Source of the DNA: Kovacikia minuta CCNUW1
GTDB taxonomy: Bacteria; Cyanobacteriota; Cyanobacteriia; Leptolyngbyales; Leptolyngbyaceae
Assembly (NCBI RefSeq): GCF_020091585.1
Contig: NZ_CP083584.1
Span: 1 to 58,514 of the forward strand
Direction: 5' to 3'
Length of the DNA: 58,514 nt
Shown here: positions 1 through 7,021 of the stretch, piece by piece
How positions within the stretch are numbered: the first letter of the stretch is position 1
How the letters are laid out: the number at the start of each line of letters is the position of its first letter
The notes under the pieces: generated by a model
Databases searched by the model: none
What the model saw: the letters and a program-made list of their open reading frames with translations, nothing else
Told to the model about the DNA's origin: nothing
Program-made: the position numbers and the translations under genes

Positions 1-233
1 GCTTGCAGTGCTCGGTTACTGCGACGACATGCCTTATCCGAATAGTAGAGACCGAGCCCACCTAAGACCGTGCCCGCCATCCAGTTCCCGCTCAGACCCC
101 AAACGACAACTCCGACCAGAATCCCAGAGATGGCCGTCTTGTTGAACTCCTTACTGGCTTCGGTCAGGAAAGCCTCTTCCAGCCACTCGTCATGGGAGCG
201 GAACACATCAGGCTGCTGTACAGGCTCACGCAT
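1..233 (-). CDS. Small membrane protein, C-terminus cut by window edge
   Basis: An ATG at 233 opens a minus-strand frame that runs to the window edge (at least 77 codons). Its first bases overlap the stop codon of the preceding gene, as expected for translational coupling. The visible protein begins MREPVQQPDVF, has an acidic stretch, then one hydrophobic segment rich in G, V and L (about residues 40-62) and a basic tail. It is probably a small single- or double-pass membrane protein. It is the third gene of an operon with the next two entries. I do not recognise the family; a role in a plasmid membrane complex is only a guess from context. Confidence 0.6.
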   Translation of the reverse strand, partial: MREPVQQPDVFRSHDEWLEEAFLTEASKEFNKTAISGILVGVVVWGLSGNWMAGTVLGGLGLYYSDKACRRSNRALQ

Positions 234-1047
234 GGGATTCGGCCTCCTCGGTCTCTTTGGAATAGTGGCGGAACTGGTTGATCCAGAACAGCAACTTGAC
301 GCAGAGTTCCACCACAAACACCGTTGAGACCATTAACACGACGTTCAGCCAATCAATCTTCGTCCACTGGGCCGTCAGGAGATAGAACAGGAACTTGAAG
401 ATGCCGACGATTGGACCACCCTCAGCCGGGGGGTAAGCGATCGCACAAACGAAGAGGTCAATGACATAGATAAGAGTCGCCATTCGACGGGCACCGGCAT
501 AGGTTTGCAGGGGCAGCAGGTTGTAGTAGCGCTTGAGGGCGCGGGCAATCGGAGGATCGTTGGGGTGGAACTGGAACTTAGGATGACGATCGTGCCGGTA
601 GAGGATAGTGCGGATGAATTTGCGATCGTTGCGCATGATGATTGGCAACAGTTCGATGGTTTGAAAGAAGGCCCAGATGGCGAAGGCAATCAGCCAGACC
701 AGTGAGCTGCCCAGGAACTGGATGATCCAACTGAGGACGGGTAGTTTGTTGAGCAGCTCGATGAAGCCGGAGTTGATGAACTTCTGTCCGACAATCTGAA
801 CCACGACTTCGTAGGGACTGACATTCCAGAGGCAGACAATGAGCAGAACGAGCAGCCCCAGAAAGTGGATCAGAGTCATGTAGCTGCCCAGGCGGTGCTT
901 CCACTGGCCGGAGTCAGGGTCGTAGCTGTAGCCAACGCGTTCTAGGGGTCCTTTGCCTTTGCTGCCACCATCATTGGCAGATTGAGGTTCGGAGGCAGGG
1001 GCAGCCTTTTTGCGGCGGCGGGGTTTGATGATGACGTTTCGAGTCAT
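226..1047 (-). CDS. Multi-pass membrane protein of unknown function
   Basis: The frame encodes a basic N-terminal region (VIIKPRRRKK) followed by at least four hydrophobic segments: about residues 68-90, 118-145, 190-210 and 225-265 counted from the ATG at 1047. I take this ATG because it lies just past the stop of the upstream gene. A GTG at 1128 would add 27 residues but overlap that gene by 44 nt. The loop between the second and third segments is charged (RNDRKF, RHDRHP). It sits in an operon with two other membrane-anchored proteins. No catalytic motif is visible. It could belong to a transfer or partition-associated membrane assembly, but that is inference. Confidence 0.65.
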   Translation of the reverse strand: MTRNVIIKPRRRKKAAPASEPQSANDGGSKGKGPLERVGYSYDPDSGQWKHRLGSYMTLIHFLGLLVLLIVCLWNVSPYEVVVQIVGQKFINSGFIELLNKLPVLSWIIQFLGSSLVWLIAFAIWAFFQTIELLPIIMRNDRKFIRTILYRHDRHPKFQFHPNDPPIARALKRYYNLLPLQTYAGARRMATLIYVIDLFVCAIAYPPAEGGPIVGIFKFLFYLLTAQWTKIDWLNVVLMVSTVFVVELCVKLLFWINQFRHYSKETEEAESHA

Positions 1048-1084
1048 GGTGATGCTTGCGATCAAGGGAATGGTTGCGGCTTCG

Positions 1085-1609
1085 TTACTTACCTTCGTGT
1101 TGGCCGTCGGGGTACTGAGTTCTGCCACCGGTGATGCGGAGGCCCTGTTTGCGCAGGGCGGTCATGACAACGGCGTGATTGCCAGTGGCCGCCACATCAG
1201 ACATGACGGCCGTTTTGGTATCGGGTTGGAGTTTCAGAACAGCGGTGATGCCATAGACATCGCAAATGGTGGTGCCAGCGGGCAGGGGATTACCGGTGGT
1301 GACATCGGTGACGGGGCGTCCTTCTGAGATCGAGACGTAGCGAGGGTCGCCTTTCTGGAAGCCGGAGAAGATGAAGACGCAGCCCCGTTGGTAGCGACTG
1401 ACGGCAATCTTGTCGAGTTCAACCAGGCTCTCTTCCGAGGACTGCATGCGCATCGCCTGCTGGTTTTGGGACTGGATCTGCTCAGTCAGGGCCGCCATCT
1501 GAGAGCTGGTCTTGAGCATGGAGGGGAGGGAAGTGAGGACGAGTCCAATAGCCGTAGCAAGGACGGCGGCTTCAAAGGGGTTGCGGCGAACCCAACGTTG
1601 GATGTTCAT
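1085..1609 (-). CDS. Membrane-anchored protein with N-terminal TM helix
   Basis: This 174-aa protein has a short basic start (MNIQRWVRRNPFE), one transmembrane helix at about residues 13-33, then a Gln/Ser-rich helical linker and a soluble domain of about 110 residues with two cysteines (GCVFIF, TTICDV). The layout is that of a protein anchored in the inner membrane with its main domain outside the cytoplasm. The two cysteines could form a disulfide there. It leads the operon running toward position 1. I do not recognise the family. The minus-strand reading frame is clean and its codon use resembles its neighbours. Confidence 0.65.
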   Translation of the reverse strand: MNIQRWVRRNPFEAAVLATAIGLVLTSLPSMLKTSSQMAALTEQIQSQNQQAMRMQSSEESLVELDKIAVSRYQRGCVFIFSGFQKGDPRYVSISEGRPVTDVTTGNPLPAGTTICDVYGITAVLKLQPDTKTAVMSDVAATGNHAVVMTALRKQGLRITGGRTQYPDGQHEGK

Positions 1610-1731
1610 AGGAAAGTTGGAATGTGGAGAGTATCAACTCGGTGAGGGGATACGGGGTGGTTTTGTCTAAATAAAAAGTGGAAGCTTTATTAGGGCAGTA
1701 AACAGGTCTGCCATTAAGGTTAGTTGTGTTG

Positions 1732-2148
1732 TTAGCGCGCAAATCCTGTCGCCTCTGGAAGCGCTAATCGATCAGCCGCAGCGAGAAACTTGGAGGTCAA
1801 GTCAGGCACTTCAAATTCCTCAGCAAACACTTCAAAATCAGGCGTTTCAACGTTGTGAGTCAGCAGCTCCTCCGCCAGGTAATGTTGGATGCGTGTGGGA
1901 GATTGCCGCAGCCGATTAGCCATAGCGCGAGCCGTATCCCGCTCAAACTTCGTGAGCCTGCCATCAAAGGCAAATACCTGGGCGTTAATGGTATTAAATC
2001 CAGTCTGCGCGAGAGTGCCGATCGCTTTTTGAGTTTCATCCCCCAAATCATCCATTTGTTGCTGCTGGAGATCGGGATTTGGCTTGGGGCGCTTTGGCTT
2101 GGACACCTGATGCTCGTTCAACGCTGCATTATCAAGATTCAGAGGCAT
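1732..2148 (-). CDS. Unknown acidic soluble protein
   Basis: This 138-aa protein starts at an ATG preceded by a strong Shine-Dalgarno sequence (AGGAGAAA, 5 nt spacer), which fixes the start. Its start overlaps the end of the upstream MerR-like gene by 17 nt, so the two are probably translated together. The N-terminus is Lys/Pro/Gln-rich and looks unstructured. The rest is helical and acidic, with a central segment (FDGRLTKFERDTARAMANRL) that could be DNA- or RNA-facing. No signal peptide or membrane segment is seen and the family is not recognised. Pairing with a regulator suggests a role in plasmid copy or maintenance control, but this is only contextual. Confidence 0.6.
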   Translation of the reverse strand: MPLNLDNAALNEHQVSKPKRPKPNPDLQQQQMDDLGDETQKAIGTLAQTGFNTINAQVFAFDGRLTKFERDTARAMANRLRQSPTRIQHYLAEELLTHNVETPDFEVFAEEFEVPDLTSKFLAAADRLALPEATGFAR

Positions 2149-2416
2149 TTACTTTCTCCTGTAATTTCACAAAAAACTGTTTGACGGTGCCCCCACGCCC
2201 AAGCCAGCGAACGAGCTGAATCAGGATGGCAAGGTCTTGCTCTGTGTAAAACCCTTCGGACGTTGGCTCGATGCCAAGCTGATTTCGCCACCACCGCAAA
2301 GTACGATCCGGGACGTTTCGTTGCCGGTAACGGGCAAGGGTCAAACGCAGCTCCCGCGCTGTGTACAGCCCTTGAGGTAAAACCTGTGGTGTTGAAATCT
2401 GGGGGGATGCGCTCAT
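2132..2416 (-). CDS. MerR-like winged-helix regulator
   Basis: From the ATG at 2416 (MSASPQIS) this encodes about 94 residues. The core (YTARELRLTLARYRQRNVP, then RTLRWWRNQLG) has the pattern of a MerR-type winged helix-turn-helix: a helix beginning Y-T/S-A-x-E, a turn, and a recognition helix with R-W-W-R. It is followed by a helical segment (EQDLAILIQLVRWL). The frame is open further upstream to 2506, but that part would overlap the divergent promoter region. It is transcribed away from the ribbon-helix-helix gene at 2552, so the 135-bp gap holds promoters for both directions. It likely binds plasmid DNA. Targets are unknown. Confidence 0.6.
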   Translation of the reverse strand: MSASPQISTPQVLPQGLYTARELRLTLARYRQRNVPDRTLRWWRNQLGIEPTSEGFYTEQDLAILIQLVRWLGRGGTVKQFFVKLQEKVNASES

Positions 2417-2471
2417 TGCCGAGGGGATTGCCGTTTCATTGCCTTTCGAGATGGTAGCACAGAGTATATAA

Positions 2472-2485
2472 AAAGTGTGTACACT
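2472..2485. promoter_or_regulatory. Operator-like motif upstream of RHH gene 1
   Basis: The sequence AAAGTGTGTACACT contains the perfect palindrome GTGTACAC and follows a TATATAAAA run. It lies 67 bp before the ribbon-helix-helix gene at 2552. A near copy (AAAGTGTGTCCACT, 2779-2792) sits before the second ribbon-helix-helix gene, also after an A/T-rich TATAAA-like run. Shared placement before two RHH genes suggests an autoregulatory operator. Confidence 0.5.
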
Positions 2486-2551
2486 AGAGACGCATGGTAG
2501 GCACACCTAAAGCAAATAATGTGCTGTCGAGTAAGCTAAAGGAGAAGCAAA

Positions 2552-2749
2552 ATGCATGAAACCCTAGTGGCAACTAACAAAAGCCGGATTGTCAGCTACG
2601 TCGATCCTGAAATCAAAGAGAAGCTTGAGAGATTGGCTGAGGTGCGTCTAAGAAGCCTCAGTAACCTTATTGAAGCGGCATTAGTTGACGAAGTTGCTAG
2701 AGCAGAAGCGAGCGGGGAATTGCCCAAGAAGACGGGTCAAAAGAATTAG
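2552..2749 (+). CDS. Ribbon-helix-helix DNA-binding protein
   Basis: A 65-aa protein with the RHH (CopG/Arc) layout: a short beta strand (SRIVSYVDPE), helix A (IKEKLERLAEVR), a turn, and helix B (SLSNLIEAALVDEV). RHH proteins bind DNA as dimers through the paired strands, commonly as plasmid copy-number regulators or antitoxins. A clear ribosome site (AAAGGAG) precedes the ATG. No toxin gene follows directly. The next gene is a second, different RHH protein 90 bp on with the same upstream motif. It is probably a plasmid regulator acting on its own promoter. Confidence 0.8.
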   Translation: MHETLVATNKSRIVSYVDPEIKEKLERLAEVRLRSLSNLIEAALVDEVARAEASGELPKKTGQKN

Positions 2750-2778
2750 ACGTGCCAATACTGGGCACAAATATAAAC

Positions 2779-2792
2779 AAAGTGTGTCCACT
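2779..2792. promoter_or_regulatory. Operator-like motif upstream of RHH gene 2
   Basis: AAAGTGTGTCCACT differs at one position from the motif at 2472-2485 and again follows an A/T-rich ATATAAAC run. It lies 48 bp before the RHH gene at 2840. A TATAAG -10-like hexamer and two AGATCT palindromes lie between them. It is read as the binding site of one or both RHH proteins. Confidence 0.5.
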
Positions 2793-2839
2793 TTTGAGAT
2801 CTGGGTATAAGATCACGACATCAGATCTGAGAGGTGAGC

Positions 2840-2995
2840 ATGAAGCGGATTGTTTTGAGCGTCCCTGATGATTTTTATGAGGCTTTGCAAAACTTGGCAG
2901 ACCAAGAAACTCGGTCAGTTCCGAACTTAGTTCTCTGGTTGACTGCTAAAGCTTTGAGGGAAGGACAAGAACAATCAGTTAGAAAAGCTAGTTAG
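2840..2995 (+). CDS. Small ribbon-helix-helix protein
   Basis: A 51-aa protein (MKRIVLSVPDDFYEALQNLA...) with the RHH pattern: strand KRIVLSVPDD, helix A DFYEALQNLADQET, helix B VPNLVLWLTAKALREG. A ribosome site (GAGGTGA) lies just ahead of the ATG. It is distinct in sequence from the RHH protein at 2552 but shares the same upstream motif, so the two may compete for or share an operator. It is the first gene of a tight run of very small genes up to 3512. Confidence 0.75.
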   Translation: MKRIVLSVPDDFYEALQNLADQETRSVPNLVLWLTAKALREGQEQSVRKAS

Positions 2996-3003
2996 AAAAT
3001 ATC

Positions 3004-3171
3004 ATGTTGAAGCCTGTTCACATGGCTGAACTCAAAGCCCTCCTTGACCAAAGATCGAAGTACCTCGAGGGTGGTAACTCTGAGAATGCCCAAAAGGTTC
3101 AAGAACAGATTAATGAACTAAAGGAACGGTTTAAGGAAATGGAAAATAAGGAAAGCAATGGCACTCAGTAG
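3004..3171 (+). CDS. Small coiled-coil-like protein
   Basis: A 55-aa frame beginning MLKPVHMAELKALL, eight bases after the preceding RHH gene. The composition is strongly charged (E, K, Q) with heptad-like leucines (AELKALLDQR, QINELKERFKEM), so a single coiled coil is likely. It overlaps the next small gene by 14 nt. Tight packing with its neighbours argues that it is translated. No family is recognised. Confidence 0.5.
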   Translation: MLKPVHMAELKALLDQRSKYLEGGNSENAQKVQEQINELKERFKEMENKESNGTQ

Positions 3172-3325
3172 CGACCAATCAGACCGCCTTTTGCTCCTTG
3201 TCAAAGGAGTAGAGAACTTGATGGCAGAAACGGATCAGAGCGGAGCAGAGGAGATTCTTGATGAGATGTATATGCTCATCACTAAAATTTTGGAACAGTT
3301 CCCAGAATTGGATGCAGAAGAGTGA
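3158..3325 (+). CDS. Small acidic protein
   Basis: A 55-aa frame starting MALSSDQSDRLLLL and overlapping the previous gene by 14 nt. It is leucine-rich and ends very acidic (PELDAEE). It could be a small helical partner of one of the neighbouring proteins. Support comes from the overlapped, colinear arrangement; the function is unknown. Confidence 0.45.
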   Translation: MALSSDQSDRLLLLVKGVENLMAETDQSGAEEILDEMYMLITKILEQFPELDAEE

Positions 3326-3338
3326 GAATGATTGCGCT

Positions 3339-3512
3339 ATGCCCAAACCAAGCCCAGCGAAAGAACGGCAGTGGAAATTAGAGGATGAGGCGATCTCCAT
3401 GTTCCAAGACATCATCATTGCCAACCAGCAAGGCGAAATGCCCACCCCGGAGCAGATTAAGCGCGGGCAGGAAATCATGGCGGAATTAAACCGACTGAAA
3501 GGAAAGGAGTAG
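3339..3512 (+). CDS. Small charged protein preceding Uma2 gene
   Basis: The likely start is the ATG at 3339 (MPKPSPAKERQWKLE), giving 57 residues, because upstream codons in this frame overlap the previous gene. The protein is helical and charged, with the segment PTPEQIKRGQEIMAELNRL. It ends 5 bp before the Uma2 nuclease gene and the AAAGGAG inside its last codons serves as that gene's ribosome site. The coupling suggests joint expression; an antitoxin-like role is possible but unproven. Confidence 0.5.
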   Translation: MPKPSPAKERQWKLEDEAISMFQDIIIANQQGEMPTPEQIKRGQEIMAELNRLKGKE

Positions 3513-3517
3513 CTTCT

Positions 3518-4135
3518 ATGACAGTCGCAACTCGACCCGTATCGTTTGAGGAATGGCTGACTTATGAGGACGGCACTGATCGGCGGTTTGAACTCGACCG
3601 GGGAGTGCTGGTAGAAATGGGGCAGGCCAAAGGGCGACATGGCGACATCATGGAATTCCTGAGCGATCAATTCAAAGCGGAGATCGCCAGCATGGGTCTA
3701 CCTTGGGTGTCGAAGATGGGCGGACAGGTTGCCATCCGAGTTCCCCAAGTAGGACGGAGAGACACTAGCCGCGTCCCTGACGTTGTGGTCCTACCATCTG
3801 AGCAGTGGCGATCTCTGGCTAACAAAGAAGCTGTGATAGAGCTTTCTGAACCAGCACCACCGCTGGTTGTTGAAGTTGTCAGCACAGGCACTGAAACCAC
3901 CGATCACCGCAAGAAACGAGCGGAGTACAACATCGTTGGAATTCCTTGTTACGTGCTGGTGGATTGGATCGATTTTGACCACAACAAGAAACCTGGGGAT
4001 AAACGCGTTACTGTTTTGACGCTAGTAGAGGGACTTTACGATGAAGCAGTTTACCGAGGGGATGAGGTCGTTTTAATTCCCACATTCCCAGGGTTACAGC
4101 TCACTGCCTCGCAGATCATTCATGCCAGTGTGTAG
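3518..4135 (+). CDS. Uma2 family (DUF820) endonuclease-like protein
   Basis: A 205-aa protein with the Uma2/DUF820 pattern: an N-terminal FEEWLTYEDGTDRRFEL segment, then the PD-(D/E)xK elements PDVVVLP (about residue 88), VVEVVS (about residue 118) and KKRAEYN (about 130), and a final YVLVD strand. These proteins are abundant in cyanobacteria and share the restriction-endonuclease fold, but their biological role is mostly unknown; some may be mobile nucleases. The gene follows a small charged protein by 5 bp and precedes an unknown gene by 12 bp, so the three probably form one transcript. The catalytic residues look intact. Confidence 0.85.
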   Translation: MTVATRPVSFEEWLTYEDGTDRRFELDRGVLVEMGQAKGRHGDIMEFLSDQFKAEIASMGLPWVSKMGGQVAIRVPQVGRRDTSRVPDVVVLPSEQWRSLANKEAVIELSEPAPPLVVEVVSTGTETTDHRKKRAEYNIVGIPCYVLVDWIDFDHNKKPGDKRVTVLTLVEGLYDEAVYRGDEVVLIPTFPGLQLTASQIIHASV

Positions 4136-4147
4136 GACGCAGCAAAG

Positions 4148-4687
4148 ATGGAAAGCAGCATCACTATCGATCGACCCCGCAAATTCAAATGGTTGCCGCT
4201 AACAACCCCGCCTGAAGGGTTCCAATACCAAGCCTTTGGTGTCTTGTCAGGAACACTGATTGAGGATAGCGATGAGGGTCTGATGCTGTTGCACGATGGG
4301 CAACCGTTATCTCTTGCTGGATTCTCCATGCAAACGCTCAAAAAACTGCGTAAGCGTGAGAAGCCTGTAATGGGCTTTTGGAACCTTTACCCACGGCTGA
4401 CCCAAAACGGGCTAAAGCTTTGGGTTGCAGCACTCACTGAGACACCCACGATCGAGCCTGGAAGGTTCATTATCAAAGGTCAGGTGTTGAGTTGGGGGAG
4501 AGGGAATGTTCTCCTCCGGGTTCACCGGAATGAGCCGAGGGAAGGTCAAAAGCCCTTTCCAGTTCAGGTAACGGGCTTCATACCTGGGATTAGGCAGGGA
4601 CAATATTGGGATCTCACCTGCCAGTGGCAGGACGGAGAACTGGTAACGCTTGAAAAGCGGTTGTTTGAGATATCAGCAGTGGCTTAA
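4148..4687 (+). CDS. Unknown beta-rich protein
   Basis: A 179-aa protein that begins MESSITIDRPRKFKWLPL. The second half alternates short hydrophobic strands with turns (GRFIIKGQVLSWGRGNVLLRVHRN, then FPVQVTGFIPGIRQGQYWDL), the pattern of a small beta barrel, possibly OB-like. Such a fold would fit nucleic-acid binding, but no diagnostic motif is visible. It is likely co-transcribed with the Uma2 gene 12 bp upstream. No signal peptide or membrane segment is seen. Confidence 0.65.
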   Translation: MESSITIDRPRKFKWLPLTTPPEGFQYQAFGVLSGTLIEDSDEGLMLLHDGQPLSLAGFSMQTLKKLRKREKPVMGFWNLYPRLTQNGLKLWVAALTETPTIEPGRFIIKGQVLSWGRGNVLLRVHRNEPREGQKPFPVQVTGFIPGIRQGQYWDLTCQWQDGELVTLEKRLFEISAVA

Positions 4688-5171
4688 TGAAGATAGGAAC
4701 AAATCTAACTGCTGCATTTTTCGCGATCTGCGCTTAGATCACTTAAGCTACTCACTACGGTAAATTCCTTAGCTGTTGAGTAAGCCGCAGATAACCTAAC
4801 AAGTTTCCACGATTGGAAGGTACAGGAGGTAACTGGATGACATAAAAGGCCCTAAAAAGTCAGAACCCCCGCTGCGGCCAAACAGAAGGGGTAGAAGACT
4901 TTATTCACTTTTGGATAGGGTTTGGGGACTCTAACTCGACGCTCGGGAAAAGCAAATGTTAGGTCGCCCGATTTCGCTATGCCAATTTTAGTGGGATTTT
5001 GTCAAAAGGTGCAACCTCTTTGGCAAATTGCTCTAGTTTTTGCATGGCTTCCTATCCGCTGTCCTTTCAGCCATAGGGAGTTGCATTGTGCATCTGAAAA
5101 TCTATAAATCCTGGGAGGGCTGCCCATGAAGCGAGCCCCCTCCCCTCAATTTCAATCTGTCCAGGAATGGG
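4688..5171. other. Intergenic region before the primase gene
   Basis: About 480 bp with no convincing gene. An open stretch from the ATG at 5126 (MKRAPSPQFQSVQEWDDSFL) lies in a different frame from the primase and meets it near 5190, so the primase may once have started there. I see no iterons or strong terminator here. Confidence 0.4.
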
Positions 5172-6446
5172 ATGATTCCTTCCTCCCCACTCTTCCCTCA
5201 CCGTTATGACTACCTTTGGGCAGAGCATCCAAATCCTGGCGAACGCCCGGAATGGAAGACCGAGAGCCGCCATCCCCTCTCAGATCGCCTGATCCAGCAG
5301 GGGGCTTACCTCTATGGTGTCCGCTTCGGTCAAATGACCCAGTACTGCATGCTCGACATCGACTACGGCAGTTCTTACCATCCCGTTCGCGATCGCTTCG
5401 CCTGGAGACGCATTAAAGCCGCACTCGAACCGTTGGGGCTGGTTCAGGGTGTCGTTTGCTCATCCAGCTACAGCAAGGGGTTACACCTCTACTTCCCCTT
5501 TACAGAAGCTCATAAGACATGGGCGATCGCCCTGGCGGTAACAACCTTGCTGGAAAATGCTGGCTTCAAACTGGCACCGGGGCAACTGGAGGTCTTCCCC
5601 AACTGCAAGCCCTACTCAGGGAATAGTGAAATCAGCCTCTATCAGGGCCATCGGCTTCCCATGCAAGCGGGCTCCTACCTGCTCAATGAGGAGTTACAAC
5701 CCGTTTGGGCAGACCAAGCTGCCTTTGTCCAGTACTGGCAGTTTGCCCAGAACCGGAACTGTGTCCATGAGAAGGGGATGGAGCGCATTCTCAAGCAAGC
5801 CCGTCGCCGCAAGTTTCGGACCAGCACCAAGGCAGAGAAGTACCTGAATGACCTCAATGCCGAGATTGAACAGGGTTGGACAGGACCAGGGCAAACCAAT
5901 CGCTTACTCGGTCGGATTGCGATGCGTTCTTATGTGTTTGGGCATATCCTCCACACCGATACTCCACTAGAAGGAGAAGCCCTGGTGGCAGATATCGTCG
6001 CAACCGCTCAGGCTCTCCCCGGTTATCAACAGTGGTGTCGGCACCAGCATGAGCTAGAGGAGAAGGCACGCCAATGGGCCCGCTGTGTGGAGAGTAGCCA
6101 TTACTTTCACTATGGCATTGGCAAGCCCAAGGAAGTAGACGAGATCACTCCTCAGAATCCAGTGGAGCAGAGTTGGAACCAGCAACAGAGCCTGGCAGCC
6201 AGAGAGCGGATTCGACAGGCACTAGCAGACTTATTGGAGCAAGGCACCCTCCCATCTGGAATCAAAGAGCGCACCCAAGCCTTAGTCAGCTATGGCATTA
6301 GTGGCGCTACCCTTTATAAGCACCGGGATCTGTGGCATCCCAATCATTTGCAAGCATTATCCAGCGGCGAACCCCCAAGAGGGTCTGGGGCAGGACTGCC
6401 TGGTAACGGCGACCTGCCCCGAGAGCCCCCCAAACTTATTGGGTGA
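5172..6446 (+). CDS. AEP-type primase / plasmid replication protein
   Basis: A 424-aa protein whose N-terminal half carries features of archaeo-eukaryotic primases: the metal-binding hDhD motif (MLDIDYGSSYH, about residues 60-70), a following S-S-Y-S-K-G-L-H-L-Y-F segment (about 97-107) that fits the sxH motif, and a downstream EVFPN strand. The C-terminal half is helical and charged. AEP primases of this size are frequent replication initiators or primases of plasmids and integrative elements, making RNA or DNA primers. It stands alone before the restriction operon. The C-terminal 30 residues are proline/glycine-rich and look like read-out after a frameshift; see the next entry. Confidence 0.7.
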   Translation: MIPSSPLFPHRYDYLWAEHPNPGERPEWKTESRHPLSDRLIQQGAYLYGVRFGQMTQYCMLDIDYGSSYHPVRDRFAWRRIKAALEPLGLVQGVVCSSSYSKGLHLYFPFTEAHKTWAIALAVTTLLENAGFKLAPGQLEVFPNCKPYSGNSEISLYQGHRLPMQAGSYLLNEELQPVWADQAAFVQYWQFAQNRNCVHEKGMERILKQARRRKFRTSTKAEKYLNDLNAEIEQGWTGPGQTNRLLGRIAMRSYVFGHILHTDTPLEGEALVADIVATAQALPGYQQWCRHQHELEEKARQWARCVESSHYFHYGIGKPKEVDEITPQNPVEQSWNQQQSLAARERIRQALADLLEQGTLPSGIKERTQALVSYGISGATLYKHRDLWHPNHLQALSSGEPPRGSGAGLPGNGDLPREPPKLIG

Positions 6447-6451
6447 AATAG

Positions 6452-6742
6452 GGTGTATCCCTTTACCTAATAGGGGTTCTAGCCACCAGGAAGGAGGGGG
6501 GACAACTCACCATAGGGTGTAACCTGACGCCGGAAGCGCGTTTGAGAGGTTTTCAAGCGTTCCAGTTGGCACAGCAGCAACGGCAGCAGGTCAAGCGGCA
6601 GGTATCCAGGCAGAGGCAGATGACTCGGATGCAAGGGTATTTGGATTCCGGTGATCCAATTCTGGTAGCTGAAGCGATGGCTTGGGCAAAGGCACATCCG
6701 GGGGTGCTCGATTTTCAGCAGCTTCAGTTGCCGATCAAGTAG
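6452..6742 (+). pseudogene. Possible displaced C-terminal segment of the primase
   Basis: Frame 2 is open from 6452 to 6742 with no ATG before internal codons; only a TTG at 6542 could start it. The translated segment (LTPEARLRGFQAFQLAQQQR, then RMQGYLDSGDPILVAEAMAW) looks like genuine coding sequence: helical, Gln/Arg-rich, ending cleanly. It begins where the primase frame stops (6446), so it is probably the original C-terminus put out of frame by an indel. A separate small gene with a TTG start is the alternative. Confidence 0.4.
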
Positions 6743-6913
6743 TTACAACTTAATGAAGAGCTTATGTCAATCAGCTCGGTAGCAGGCTGCTTTGTTTAAG
6801 CCTATGTAAGGGAGGATGCTATTCCGAGAATATGACGGATAATACTGAGAAACTGAGTATTTATCTAGCGAATCTGACGCTGATATAGATAGTCATATTG
6901 TCGCGAGATCATC

Positions 6914-6967
6914 TGTTCGTGCTTGGGAAACTCTAGTATGATGCCCCAACACAATACTCCGTTGGGG
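6914..6967 (+). promoter_or_regulatory. Candidate hsd promoter with leader hairpin
   Basis: An extended -10-like element (TAGTATGAT, hexamer at 6937-6942) is followed at once by a 7-bp perfect hairpin (CCCCAAC, 10-nt loop, GTTGGGG; 6944-6967), which would lie at the 5' end of the hsdR transcript. The -35 region 17 bp upstream (TGTTCG) is weak, suggesting activator dependence or low expression. hsdR starts 55 bp later. Confidence 0.35.
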
Positions 6968-7021
6968 CAAACCCTACCACCAATCATAGGGCGGTGGAGC
7001 TGAACCGAACCGCCGTTATGA

